A stretch of 64,000 nucleotides of DNA from Acidimicrobiaceae bacterium (GTDB lineage: Bacteria > Actinomycetota > Acidimicrobiia > Acidimicrobiales > UBA8592): NCBI GenBank assembly GCA_024641655.1, contig JAHECR010000015.1, positions 1 through 64,000 on the forward strand, written 5' to 3'. The notes beneath the pieces are model-generated. The model saw only the letters and a list, made by a program, of their open reading frames with translations. It searched no databases and was not told the DNA's origin. A program made the position numbers and the translations under genes. This document shows positions 50,735 to 63,930 of the stretch, piece by piece. Numbering within the stretch: position 1 is the first letter of the stretch; every line of letters begins with the position of its first letter.

Positions 50735-52195
50735 TCAGCGGAGCTGTTGGGTCGTCGGGCTCAACGGCGCCGGCAGCAAGGTGTTGCCTTCGAGCCATTG
50801 ATCGACGGCGGCGGCGCATGCGCGGCCTTCTGCGATCGCCCACACGATGAGACTCTGCCCACGTCCCATGTCGCCGGCGACGAACACGCCGTCGGCGCAG
50901 GACCGCCAGTCCGCGTCACGAGCGACGTTGCCGCGACCATCGAACTCGACGCCGAGCCCCTCGAGGAGCGGCGAGCGATCCGGACCGACGAACCCCATTG
51001 CGAGCAGCACGAGGTCGGCCGGGTAGACCCTCTCGCTACCCGGAACGGGCACGAAACTCATGCGACCGTCCTCGAACACCTGCTCGACCTCGACCGTGGA
51101 AAGGCCCGAGAGCGAGCCGTTCTCGCCGATGAACTCTGTGGTGTTGATGGAGAACACCCGCTCGCCCCCCTCCTCGTGCGCCGACGAAACCCGGTACACC
51201 AGCGGGTAGGTCGGCCAGGGGGTGCCGGCGTCACGCGTGTCAGGTGGGCGGGGCATGATCTCGAACTGGTGGATCGATGCCGCGCCGTGGCGGTGCGCGG
51301 TACCCAGGCAGTCCGCACCGGTATCGCCACCACCGATGATGATCACGTGCTTGCCGTGCGCGGAGAACGGGTGGTCGGCGAGATCGCCCTCCTGCACCCG
51401 GTTCGCAGGGGGAAGGAACTCCATCGCCTGGTAGACGCCTTCGAGCTCTCGTCCGGGAATCGGAAGATCGCGCCACTGCGTGGCGCCGCCGGCCAGCACA
51501 ATCGCGTCGAAGCTGTTGCGGAGCTCCTCGACACCGACGTCGACACCGACCTCGGTGTTGACGCGGAACTCGGTCCCTTCGGCGCGCATCTGGTCGAGGC
51601 GGCGTTCGAGGATCCGCTTCTCCATCTTGAACTCCGGGATGCCATAGCGCATCAACCCACCGATACGGTCGGCTCGCTCGAACACGACCACCGTGTGACC
51701 GGCGCGGGTCAGCTGCTGGGCCGCGGCCAGGCCCGAGGGGCCCGACCCGACGACCGCCACGCGCTTGCCGGTCTTCACCTCGGCGACGACGGGCTGCACC
51801 CACCCCTCACGCCAGGCGCGTTCGATGATCTCGACCTCGACCTGCTTGATCGCGACGGGATCCTCGTTGATGCCGAGCACGCAGGCGGCCTCACATGGCG
51901 CCGGGCAGAGCCTGCCGGTGAACTCGGGGAAGTTGTTCGTCGCGTGCAGACGGTCGATGGCGTCTCGCCAGTGATTGCGGTAGACGAGATCGTTCCAGTC
52001 CGGAATGAGGTTGCCCAAGGGGCAGCCGTTGTTGCAGAACGGAATCCCGCAGTCCATGCACCGTGAGGCCTGGGTCTCGAGCGCCTCGGTCGAGAACGGC
52101 TCGTAGACCTCCTTCCAGTCGCGCAGACGCACCGGCACGGGTCGCCGGGAGGGCAACTGGCGCCCATGATGCATGAACCCCTTCGGATCTCCCAT
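50735..52195 (-). CDS. gltD: Glutamate synthase small subunit GltD
   Basis: A 486-residue NAD(P)H-dependent subunit that supplies electrons for glutamate synthesis. Cysteine clusters for two [4Fe-4S] centres are visible (CMDCGIPFCNNGCPLG near residue 46 and CPAPCEAACV near residue 98). The FAD motif VVGSGPSGLAAAQQL (about residue 148) and the NADPH motif IIGGGDTGADCLG (about residue 290) follow. It starts with ATG 52195, eight bases after the gltB stop. Operon order gltB-gltD is typical. Confidence 0.96.
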   Translation of the reverse strand: MGDPKGFMHHGRQLPSRRPVPVRLRDWKEVYEPFSTEALETQASRCMDCGIPFCNNGCPLGNLIPDWNDLVYRNHWRDAIDRLHATNNFPEFTGRLCPAPCEAACVLGINEDPVAIKQVEVEIIERAWREGWVQPVVAEVKTGKRVAVVGSGPSGLAAAQQLTRAGHTVVVFERADRIGGLMRYGIPEFKMEKRILERRLDQMRAEGTEFRVNTEVGVDVGVEELRNSFDAIVLAGGATQWRDLPIPGRELEGVYQAMEFLPPANRVQEGDLADHPFSAHGKHVIIIGGGDTGADCLGTAHRHGAASIHQFEIMPRPPDTRDAGTPWPTYPLVYRVSSAHEEGGERVFSINTTEFIGENGSLSGLSTVEVEQVFEDGRMSFVPVPGSERVYPADLVLLAMGFVGPDRSPLLEGLGVEFDGRGNVARDADWRSCADGVFVAGDMGRGQSLIVWAIAEGRACAAAVDQWLEGNTLLPAPLSPTTQQLR

Positions 52196-52203
52196 GACGC
52201 GCT

Positions 52204-56853
<4,650 letters not shown>

Positions 56854-57063
56854 CTACGTCCTCGTGCGCGTGGTGCCGGGGCAAGCGGAACCGCAGCACT
56901 GGGGCGACATTGGCCCAGCAAGCGGGGAAAGCGAAGCCTACCGATCCGTGCTGGTCATAGGCCACTTGACAGCCCGGGGGCTGTCGCAGGTCGACACCGA
57001 CGGGGCCCGGCAAGGCGCCGTGGCCAGACGGTTTCCGCTGACGTCGTTGTCTCGGACCTGCTG

Positions 57064-57087
57064 CACCGGTCAGGTGCGAGACCGGTG
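57064..57087. repeat. Inverted repeat CACCGGT/ACCGGTG in the gltB-pepD divergent region
   Basis: Seven-base perfect arms are separated by 10 bases. It sits between the divergent gltB and M18 aminopeptidase genes and is a candidate operator. Confidence 0.35.
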
Positions 57088-57137
57088 AACTCCACCATGT
57101 CCCGCGCGCCGCACGGCTGGCGGCCATCATAGACCCC

Positions 57138-58427
57138 ATGCGCCCAGCCGAACCCCAGATTTCCGACGATCTCGCCGCGTTCATCGACACCGCACCCTCC
57201 CCGTTCCATGCTGTCGCCGAAGTGGCACGGCGCCTCACCGGCGGGGGCTACCGGGAGCTCCACGAGAACGAGGCCTGGGGCGGCGACGACGTGGCCGGCG
57301 GTCGGTTCATCCGCCGGGGCGGGAGCATCGTCGCCTGGCACCTCTCGCCTGACCGCCCCCTGCGCTCGGGCGTAGCGATCGTCGGCGCGCACACCGACAG
57401 CCCTAACCTGCGGGTCAAGCCGCAACCCGACACCGGCGCCGCCGGCATCCGTCAGCTGGGCGTGGAGGTCTACGGCGGCGCCCTGCTGAACTCCTGGCTC
57501 GACCGTGACCTCGGCCTGTCCGGGCGCATTGTCGTCGACGACGCCGGAAGCCTGCGCGAGCAGCTCGTCCTCGTCGACCGGGCGGTGCTTCGCGTCCCGC
57601 AGCTGGCGATCCACCTCGACCGCGAGATCAACACGAATGGTCTCCAGCTCAACGCACAGCAGCACCTGAAGCCCATGTGGTCCCACGGTGAGCCCAAGGC
57701 GGGCGCGTTCATCTCGTGGCTCGCGGACGAGGCCGGCTTCGATGCCGACGCCGTGCGGGGTTGGGACCTCATGGTGCACGATCTGCAGCCGAGCAGCAGA
57801 CTCGGCGCCGATAGCCAGTGGCTCGCGGCGCCGCGCATCGACAATCTCGCCTCGTGCCATGCAGCGGTTCACACGCTCCTCGATGTCGACGTGGAGGCCG
57901 GTCGCACGCCGCTCGTGTGCCTGTTCGACCACGAGGAGGTCGGGAGCAACTCGGCGCGGGGCGCGGCGGGCTCGCTCCTGCCCACCGTGCTGCGTCGACT
58001 CGCCGCGGCCACGGGCGAACCACTCGAGCCGGCCCTCGCCCGATCGACGTGCATCTCTGCCGACGGCGCGCACGCGACGCATCCGAACTACGCAGACCGT
58101 CACGAGCCCGGCCACCACATCGCGCTGAACGGCGGGCCGGTGATCAAGCGCAACAGCAACGAGCGGTACGCCACCGACGCCGTGGGCCAGGCCGTCGCCG
58201 AGCGCGCCTGCCGCGATGCCGATGTGCCGTTCCAGCGCTTCGTCGTTCGGACCGACATGGCCTGCGGTTCCACGATCGGTCCGGTCACCGCCGCCCAACT
58301 CGGAGTCACCACCGTCGACGTCGGTATCCCCCAGCTCTCGATGCACTCGGCACGCGAGGTCTGCGGCGCAGATGACCCGGGGTACTTCGCCGCGTTCCTC
58401 GATGCATTCATGAGGGCTCGAGAGTGA
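57138..58427 (+). CDS. M18-family aspartyl aminopeptidase
   Basis: A 429-residue di-zinc aminopeptidase that removes N-terminal acidic residues. Metal ligands are recognisable: GAHTDSP (about residue 90), RIDN and DHEEVGS (near residues 234 and 262), and LSMHSARE near the C-terminus. Length and order match the DAP/ApeB group. The ATG lies eight bases after a CATCAT box, which is a weaker but similar leaderless arrangement. No signal peptide is seen, so it is cytoplasmic. It is divergent from gltB. Confidence 0.93.
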   Translation: MRPAEPQISDDLAAFIDTAPSPFHAVAEVARRLTGGGYRELHENEAWGGDDVAGGRFIRRGGSIVAWHLSPDRPLRSGVAIVGAHTDSPNLRVKPQPDTGAAGIRQLGVEVYGGALLNSWLDRDLGLSGRIVVDDAGSLREQLVLVDRAVLRVPQLAIHLDREINTNGLQLNAQQHLKPMWSHGEPKAGAFISWLADEAGFDADAVRGWDLMVHDLQPSSRLGADSQWLAAPRIDNLASCHAAVHTLLDVDVEAGRTPLVCLFDHEEVGSNSARGAAGSLLPTVLRRLAAATGEPLEPALARSTCISADGAHATHPNYADRHEPGHHIALNGGPVIKRNSNERYATDAVGQAVAERACRDADVPFQRFVVRTDMACGSTIGPVTAAQLGVTTVDVGIPQLSMHSAREVCGADDPGYFAAFLDAFMRARE

Positions 58428-58487
58428 GCGGTGACGCAGGCGGCGTGACACAGGCGGTGTGAGGTCCCGCAGGTTGGTAGAGGGCGA

Positions 58488-59831
58488 TCAGCCGAAGAGG
58501 ATCCGGACCTGGCCGATGGTCTCGGGTCGAGCGAACATGACGACGTGGTCTCGATACCGCAGCTGGCTGCGACCGCGACCGATCTGCGCCTTTCCATCAC
58601 GGACGAACGCCCCGACGAGGACGTCCTTCGGCAGGCCGAGCTCGCTGATGGTCGACCCGTCTGCAGCACTCTGATAGGCGACCTCGAACTCGACCACCTC
58701 GAAATCCGCGGCCAGGAACGTCGCCACTGCGGCGACCCCGCCGCGCACGAAACGGAGCACACCGTTCGCACTGGCCGTGCGCGGTGACAACGCCACGTCG
58801 ATCCCCACGTCCTCGAGGAGCTCACGCAGCGAGAGCCGGTGCAGGACGGCGATCGTCTCCTCGGCCCCGAGCGACTTGGAGAACAGGCATGCCAAGATGT
58901 TCGCATCGTCCTTGCCGGTGAGTGCGACGACGGCGTCGTAGGAGCCTGCATCCTCGGCTGCGAGGAGCTCTGCGTCGGTGATGTCGCCGTTGATGACGAG
59001 GACGTTGTCGAGCGTCTCGGCCAGCTCGCGGGCCCGCTCGGCTCGCTGCTCGATGAGCGCGACCTCGGCGTGGCGGTTCGAGAGGCTGCGGGCCACGAGC
59101 TCGGCGGTGCGGCCGCCGCCGAGCAGCAGCACCCGTCGATGTGAACCCCGTCGCAGCCCGAGCAGCCGCAGGACCTCGCGGCGTGCGCCCCGCTTGGCCA
59201 GCACCCAGATGTGATCATGGGCCTGGAGCCGTTCGTTGGCTCGGGGGATGATCGTGTCACCGTCGCGTGTTCGGGCCGCGACGAGGAAGTCCCAGTCGGG
59301 TTCGTACTGCGCACCGAGCTCGGAGAGCGTGACATTGCAGAGCGGGGCGCCCTCAGCCAGGGTCGTCCCGATCACGATGACCTCACCGTCGGCGAAGCTG
59401 GCGGTCTCGGTGGCGCCGGGCGCCTCGAGCAGATCGAGGATGTCCTTGGCGGTCTCGGCGTCGGGGTCGATGACGAGGTCGGCGCCGATGGCCTCACGCA
59501 GCGCCGAGGCGTCGCGACCGCGCAGGCAGTCGGCCTCGATACGCACCACCGTACGCTCCACCCCGGCCTGGCGGGCGAGCAGCGCGCCGATCAGGTTGAC
59601 CTCGTCGTTGGACGTCACGGCCACGAAGAGGTCTGCCTTCTGCAGGCCGGCCTGTTGCAGCACGTGGGGATTCGTCCCGCTGCCTTCGACGACGAGCACG
59701 TCGAGGCTCTCGTCGATCGCCCGGAGTCGTTCCCGGTCGGTTTCCACCACGGCGACATCGTTGCCGTGCTTGGTGAGCAGCTCGGCGACATAGGACCCGA
59801 CTTCGCCTGCTCCGACAACGATGACGTGCAC
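58488..59831 (-). CDS. trkA: TrkA-type potassium uptake regulatory protein
   Basis: A 447-residue cytoplasmic subunit that binds NAD(H) and gates a TrkH/KtrB-type K+ channel. Two RCK-N nucleotide domains are seen (IVVGAGEVGSYVAELL at the start and VLLLGGGRTAELVARSL near residue 219). Each is followed by an RCK-C domain. The channel subunit is not in this window. The start is GTG 59831, which brings the protein directly to the Rossmann motif; ATG 59867, 12 codons upstream, is an alternative. A TTACGAAT sequence just before GTG 59831 could serve as a leaderless -10. Confidence 0.93.
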   Translation of the reverse strand: MHVIVVGAGEVGSYVAELLTKHGNDVAVVETDRERLRAIDESLDVLVVEGSGTNPHVLQQAGLQKADLFVAVTSNDEVNLIGALLARQAGVERTVVRIEADCLRGRDASALREAIGADLVIDPDAETAKDILDLLEAPGATETASFADGEVIVIGTTLAEGAPLCNVTLSELGAQYEPDWDFLVAARTRDGDTIIPRANERLQAHDHIWVLAKRGARREVLRLLGLRRGSHRRVLLLGGGRTAELVARSLSNRHAEVALIEQRAERARELAETLDNVLVINGDITDAELLAAEDAGSYDAVVALTGKDDANILACLFSKSLGAEETIAVLHRLSLRELLEDVGIDVALSPRTASANGVLRFVRGGVAAVATFLAADFEVVEFEVAYQSAADGSTISELGLPKDVLVGAFVRDGKAQIGRGRSQLRYRDHVVMFARPETIGQVRILFG

Positions 59832-59913
59832 GGCTCCATTCGTAACAGCTCGGGGAGCGAATTCCATACACCGGAGCGCACAAGTCGCGACGAGGCGCCT
59901 CGCGCCGTGACGA

Positions 59914-60522
59914 TCAGGTCGAGCAGCGGTGCAGCCTCGACGGTGTGAGCACGGCGTCGAGCGCCACGTCTCCGTCATGTTGAGCCACTTCGGCCACCTC
60001 GTCCTCGTCGTCGGCGATGCCCAACAGGATCGGTCGCGCAGCGGCCACCGAGCCGGTCTCGAGCCGAGCCAACGCCCGGTCGTAGTAGCCCCGACCCCTA
60101 CCGGCGCGATGGCAGTAGGCATCGAACACGAGCAACGGCACCAACACCAGGTCAAGCCGGCCGAGCTCCACCGGGCGGTGCCGCACCGGCTCGAGGATCC
60201 CCATGGTCGCGGCGACGACGTCGGTGCGCCCGTCGACGAAGTGGAAGCTGAGCTCGTCGCCGTCGATGCGTGGCAGCGCGACCTGGCGACCTTCAGCCAG
60301 GTGATACCAAGGCCTCGGGTCGGGCTCGCCGGGCATCGCCACGTACGCCGCGAGCGACCCGACGCCGTCGAGCAGACCCGACGCTTCGAGGAGGGTGAGT
60401 CGGGCATCGTCTCGACGGACGCGTTCTCCCGGGTCGATGTCCACACGCCGCGTCAGCGCCGCGTCTCGCGCTCGGGCGAGCGCCTCGAACGACGGCGCCA
60501 GTCGCCGGCGCTTGGAACCCAT
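59914..60522 (-). CDS. 5-formyltetrahydrofolate cyclo-ligase
   Basis: A 202-residue ATP-dependent enzyme that converts 5-formyl-THF to 5,10-methenyl-THF and recycles folate. The family signature is VLVPLLVFDAYCHRAGRGRGYYDRALAR (about residues 135-160), containing the phosphate-binding G-x-G-x-G-Y-Y-D. The N-terminal SLAAYVAMPGEPDPRP is the substrate-binding part. ATG 60522 lies six bases after TACGGT, so translation is probably leaderless; the 65 codons upstream are unsupported. It is divergent from the pyrophosphatase gene. Confidence 0.92.
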   Translation of the reverse strand: MGSKRRRLAPSFEALARARDAALTRRVDIDPGERVRRDDARLTLLEASGLLDGVGSLAAYVAMPGEPDPRPWYHLAEGRQVALPRIDGDELSFHFVDGRTDVVAATMGILEPVRHRPVELGRLDLVLVPLLVFDAYCHRAGRGRGYYDRALARLETGSVAAARPILLGIADDEDEVAEVAQHDGDVALDAVLTPSRLHRCST

Positions 60523-60528
60523 TTCCGC

Positions 60529-60534
60529 ACCGTA
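60529..60534 (-). promoter_or_regulatory. -10 box TACGGT of the cyclo-ligase gene, leaderless spacing
   Basis: TACGGT on the minus strand precedes ATG 60522 by six bases with no ribosome site. Confidence 0.5.
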
Positions 60535-60680
60535 GGCACCAACGCGCGCCGCACGCACGCGGGCGGCCGCACCCGGCGGGCGCGGTCGGGGTCCACGGGC
60601 CGGAAACCGGCGGGGCCATCGAGTACCGCAGCGCGACATCCGACCCGCCGCGGCCCTAGCATGCCAGACTGCTACGTCCA

Positions 60681-60723
60681 CGTCGGGGCGGATTGTTCGC
60701 CCCGACGCGCTGCGCACTACGGT
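60681..60723 (+). promoter_or_regulatory. Palindromic operator-like promoter of hppA
   Basis: CGTCGGGGCG (60681-60690) and CGCCCCGACG (60698-60707) form a perfect 10-base inverted repeat with a 7-base centre. TTGTTC (60693-60698), a possible -35, lies mostly in that centre, and TACGGT (60718-60723) is a likely -10, 19 bases after it. A leader of about 35 bases with AGGAGA leads to TTG 60764. The palindrome would let a dimeric regulator block the promoter. Confidence 0.45.
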
Positions 60724-60763
60724 CGAACGGCCGTTCCGCGCTTCTCAACGAGGAGAAACCACT

Positions 60764-62878
60764 TTGGATGCGATCCCCTATCTGGCCTTTGCCAGCGCCC
60801 TCGCTGCGCTGGTCCTGGCCGGCTACTACTACAAGCTCGTGGAGGCCGCGCCGCCGGGCAACGAGCGAATGGTCTTCCTCATGGAGGAGATCCAAAAGGG
60901 CGCCAAGGCGTTCCTGAAGGCCGAATACACCTGGGTCGCAGGCTTCGTGGTCGCGATGATGATCCTCCTGGGGATCGTCATCGACCCCCTGGCGCCGATC
61001 ACCTACCTCCTCGGTGCCTGCTTGTCCGGCGGTGCCGGCTATGTCGGCATGACCGTGGCGACCAAGGCCAACGCCCGCACCACCGAAGCCGCCCGCACCG
61101 GCCCTGGCCCGGCGCTCGCCGTCGCGTTCCGCGGCGGTGCAGTCATGGGCTTCTCGGTCGCCGGCCTCGCCCTCCTCGGGTTGAGCGCGGTCTACCTGGT
61201 GTTCGTGACCTGGCTCGAGGTCGACGATGCATTCAACATCGTGACCGCCTTCGGTCTCGGCGCCAGCTCGATCGCCCTGTTCTCCCGCGTCGGTGGCGGC
61301 ATCTACACCAAGGCCGCCGATGTGGGCGCCGACCTCGTCGGCAAGGTCGAAGCCGGGATCCCCGAGGACGACCCGCGCAATCCCGCAACGATCGCCGACA
61401 ACGTGGGCGACAACGTCGGCGACGTCGCCGGCATGGGCGCCGACCTGTTCGAGTCCTATGCGGGCTCGATCATCGCTCCGATCTCACTGGTCGCCTTCGC
61501 CACGGCGGGTCTCACCGCTGCTGATGCCGGCCAGACCGGCGTCGTCGAGCTGCTCATGTTCCCGCTCGGCATCGCGTTCGTCGGCATGGTGGCCTCGATC
61601 ATCGGCTCGTTCTTCGTCCGCGGCGGCACCTCCACCGACTCCCATGCGTTGAGCCGGGCCCTGCACATGGGCACCAACGTCGCTATGGGCCTCACGGTGC
61701 TCGCCACCATCGGCATGGCGTACTGGATGTTCGGCGACGACGCCGTATTCGCCGAGGGCAAGCCCTGGGGCCTGGCGGTGGCGGTCGTCGGCGGTCTCGC
61801 CGTCGGATGGGCCCTCGGCAAGTCCGCCGAGTACTACACGTCGGCCGACTTCAGCCCCGTGAAGAACATCGCCGATCAGGCCGAGACCGGGCCGGCCACG
61901 ACCGTGCTCGGTGGCATCAGCACCGGCATGGTGTCGGTGGCCGCCTCGGTCGTGCTCATCCTCATCGGGGTCGGCGTCGCCTATTGGGGCGGCGAACAGG
62001 CCCTCGGCACCGGCGAAGCGGGTGGCATTCCCGGCGGTATCTACGGCATCGCGGTGGCTGCCATCGGCATGCTCGCCACCACCGGCGTCGTCGTCGCCGT
62101 CGACGCCTATGGCCCGATCGCCGACAACGCCGGCGGCATCGCGGAGATGGCCGAGCTCGACCCCTCCGTGCGACAGGTCACCGACGCCCTCGACAGCCTG
62201 GGCAACACGACGGCTGCAATTGCCAAGGGCTTCGCCATCGGTTCGGCGGCACTGACCGCGCTCGCGCTGTTCAAGAGCTTCCAGTACGCCATCATCGACG
62301 CCGACCCGACCGCAGCCCTGAACCTCAACATCGGCGAGGTCGACGTCTTCATCGGGTTGTTCCTGGGCGCGGGTCTTCCGTTCCTGTTCGCCGCGCTCAC
62401 CATCGATGCCGTCGGTCGAGCCGCACAGAAGATGATCGAGGAAGTTCGCCGGCAGTTCCGTGAGATCCCGGGTCTGCGCGAAGGGCTTCCCGGCGTCGTG
62501 CCCGACTCGGCGCGCTGTGTCGCGATCTCCACCGAGGCCTCTCTCAAGGAGATGGTCGTGCCCGGGGCGCTCGCCATCGTGGTGCCGCTCGTCACCGGCT
62601 TCATCAGCACCGATGCGCTGGGCGGCCTGCTCGCCGGAGCGCTGGTCACGGGCTTCGCGCTCGCCATCTTCATGGCCAACGCCGGCGGCGCGTGGGACAA
62701 CGCCAAGAAGTACATCGAGGCCGGCAACCACGGCGGCAAGGGCTCTGACCCCCACAAGGCCGCCGTCGTCGGCGACACCGTGGGCGACCCCTTCAAGGAC
62801 ACGTCCGGCCCGGCGATGAACATCCTGCTCAAGGTCATGACGATCGTGAGCCTGGTGTTCGCCTCCGCCTTCGTCTGA
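60764..62878 (+). CDS. hppA: Membrane-bound K+-type proton/sodium-pumping pyrophosphatase
   Basis: A 704-residue integral membrane enzyme that couples PPi hydrolysis to ion pumping. PPi/Mg-binding motifs are DVGADLVGKVE (about residues 186-196), DNVGDNVGDVAGMGADLFES, and the C-terminal GNHGGKGSDPHKAAVVGDTVGDPFKDTSGPA. The GNTTAAIAKGFAIGSA segment has Ala at the two positions that are Lys and Thr in K+-independent forms, so K+ dependence is predicted. Whether H+ or Na+ is pumped cannot be told reliably. The start is TTG 60764 with AGGAGA six bases before it. Sixteen or so hydrophobic helices are visible. Confidence 0.96.
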   Translation: MDAIPYLAFASALAALVLAGYYYKLVEAAPPGNERMVFLMEEIQKGAKAFLKAEYTWVAGFVVAMMILLGIVIDPLAPITYLLGACLSGGAGYVGMTVATKANARTTEAARTGPGPALAVAFRGGAVMGFSVAGLALLGLSAVYLVFVTWLEVDDAFNIVTAFGLGASSIALFSRVGGGIYTKAADVGADLVGKVEAGIPEDDPRNPATIADNVGDNVGDVAGMGADLFESYAGSIIAPISLVAFATAGLTAADAGQTGVVELLMFPLGIAFVGMVASIIGSFFVRGGTSTDSHALSRALHMGTNVAMGLTVLATIGMAYWMFGDDAVFAEGKPWGLAVAVVGGLAVGWALGKSAEYYTSADFSPVKNIADQAETGPATTVLGGISTGMVSVAASVVLILIGVGVAYWGGEQALGTGEAGGIPGGIYGIAVAAIGMLATTGVVVAVDAYGPIADNAGGIAEMAELDPSVRQVTDALDSLGNTTAAIAKGFAIGSAALTALALFKSFQYAIIDADPTAALNLNIGEVDVFIGLFLGAGLPFLFAALTIDAVGRAAQKMIEEVRRQFREIPGLREGLPGVVPDSARCVAISTEASLKEMVVPGALAIVVPLVTGFISTDALGGLLAGALVTGFALAIFMANAGGAWDNAKKYIEAGNHGGKGSDPHKAAVVGDTVGDPFKDTSGPAMNILLKVMTIVSLVFASAFV

Positions 62879-62899
62879 TCCGCACCCGCATCTTCGTGC

Positions 62900-62936
62900 C
62901 CGGACGGGACCCTTCGGGGTCCCGTCCGGTGGTTTT
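62900..62936 (+). terminator. Strong terminator after hppA
   Basis: A perfect 13-base stem (CCGGACGGGACCC with GGGTCCCGTCCGG) closed by a TTCG tetraloop, followed by TGGTTTT. It is the clearest terminator in the window and lies 22 bases after the stop codon. Confidence 0.85.
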
Positions 62937-62961
62937 CCCGCCTGTACGCGGGTCAGCGTGA

Positions 62962-63930
62962 TCAGGCGACGATGAGGAGGGGGAACAGCACCGCGTAGCA
63001 GCCGACCAACAGCACCCCCGTGCGTCGATGGTGATCACGTCGTCGCAAGAGGATGAGCACCACCAGCGCGATCACCCCGGCGGTGACGAGCGTCCCTGAG
63101 GCCGCAGCATCGGACACGGTCGTCGGGAAGCACAGCGGCCCGATGCCGAGCGAAAGCGTCGAGTCGACGAGCGACGAACCGAGGATGTCCCCGAGCGCGA
63201 TCGCGCCGGCGCCGCGGCGGACGGCCCGCCCGTCGACGAGGAGTTCGGGCAACGAGGTTCCGATCGACAAAACGAAGAAGCTCGTCGCGTATTCGGGAAC
63301 GTCGAGGCGTTCGGTGATCTCGCCGAACGCGGTCACCGCACCGACGGCGCCCACCGCCACGACCGCGAGTGCCGCCATCATGAGCGTCAGCTCCCGGCCC
63401 ACTCCCTGTCCGAACAGGGTTGGTTGCGCCGTGCGGGAACGGCGGGCGGTACGACTGACGGCATAAGTCGTGACCAGCCACACCACCAGCAGCATTCCGC
63501 CGTCGATCCGCGACAGGTGGCCGTCACGCATCAACGAGGCGGCGAGCAGCAACGCCGCGACGATGAACACTCCCGCAGACGCCACGAAGGTGCGTTCGGC
63601 GCGCACGGGCCGCAACAAGCAGAGCAGACCGAGGACGAAGGTGACCTGGGTTGCCGCCGAGCCCGTCGAGTCGCCGACGTTGAGGTCACCACGGCCGGCG
63701 GCCGACGCCACGATGCTGTTCGCGATCTCAGGCAGATCGGTGCCGACTGCCATCACCGTCAGGCCCACGACGAACGGGGAAACCCGCGCCGCTTCGGCGA
63801 GGGCCTGTCCGGACTCGAGTGCCTTCCCGGCTGCGAGCCCGGAGGCGGCGAGGCCACCCACGAGGACCACGATCCAAAGAGCGAGCGTGACGCCGCTCAT
63901 CGGGTCCCCGGCTGCCACGAGGCCGAGCAT
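62962..63930 (-). CDS. Sodium/calcium exchanger-family membrane protein
   Basis: A 322-residue cation antiporter with two alpha repeats: GTDLPEIANSIVASAAGRGDLNVGDSTGSA (residues about 63-92) and GTSLPELLVDGRAVRRGAGAIALGDILGSS (about 224-253). Their acidic and Ser/Thr residues coordinate the ion. Ten or so hydrophobic helices are visible. I list ATG 63930; ATG 63900 is equally possible and would give 312 residues. Neither has a convincing ribosome site. The transported cation cannot be told from sequence. It is convergent with hppA, with the terminator between them. Confidence 0.88.
   Translation of the reverse strand: MLGLVAAGDPMSGVTLALWIVVLVGGLAASGLAAGKALESGQALAEAARVSPFVVGLTVMAVGTDLPEIANSIVASAAGRGDLNVGDSTGSAATQVTFVLGLLCLLRPVRAERTFVASAGVFIVAALLLAASLMRDGHLSRIDGGMLLVVWLVTTYAVSRTARRSRTAQPTLFGQGVGRELTLMMAALAVVAVGAVGAVTAFGEITERLDVPEYATSFFVLSIGTSLPELLVDGRAVRRGAGAIALGDILGSSLVDSTLSLGIGPLCFPTTVSDAAASGTLVTAGVIALVVLILLRRRDHHRRTGVLLVGCYAVLFPLLIVA

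Noticed and set aside
56854-57137. Riboswitch upstream of gltB
   Set aside because: The 5' leader of about 80 bases shows no glutamine-riboswitch core; only repeated CGCTT-CCCCG words are seen.
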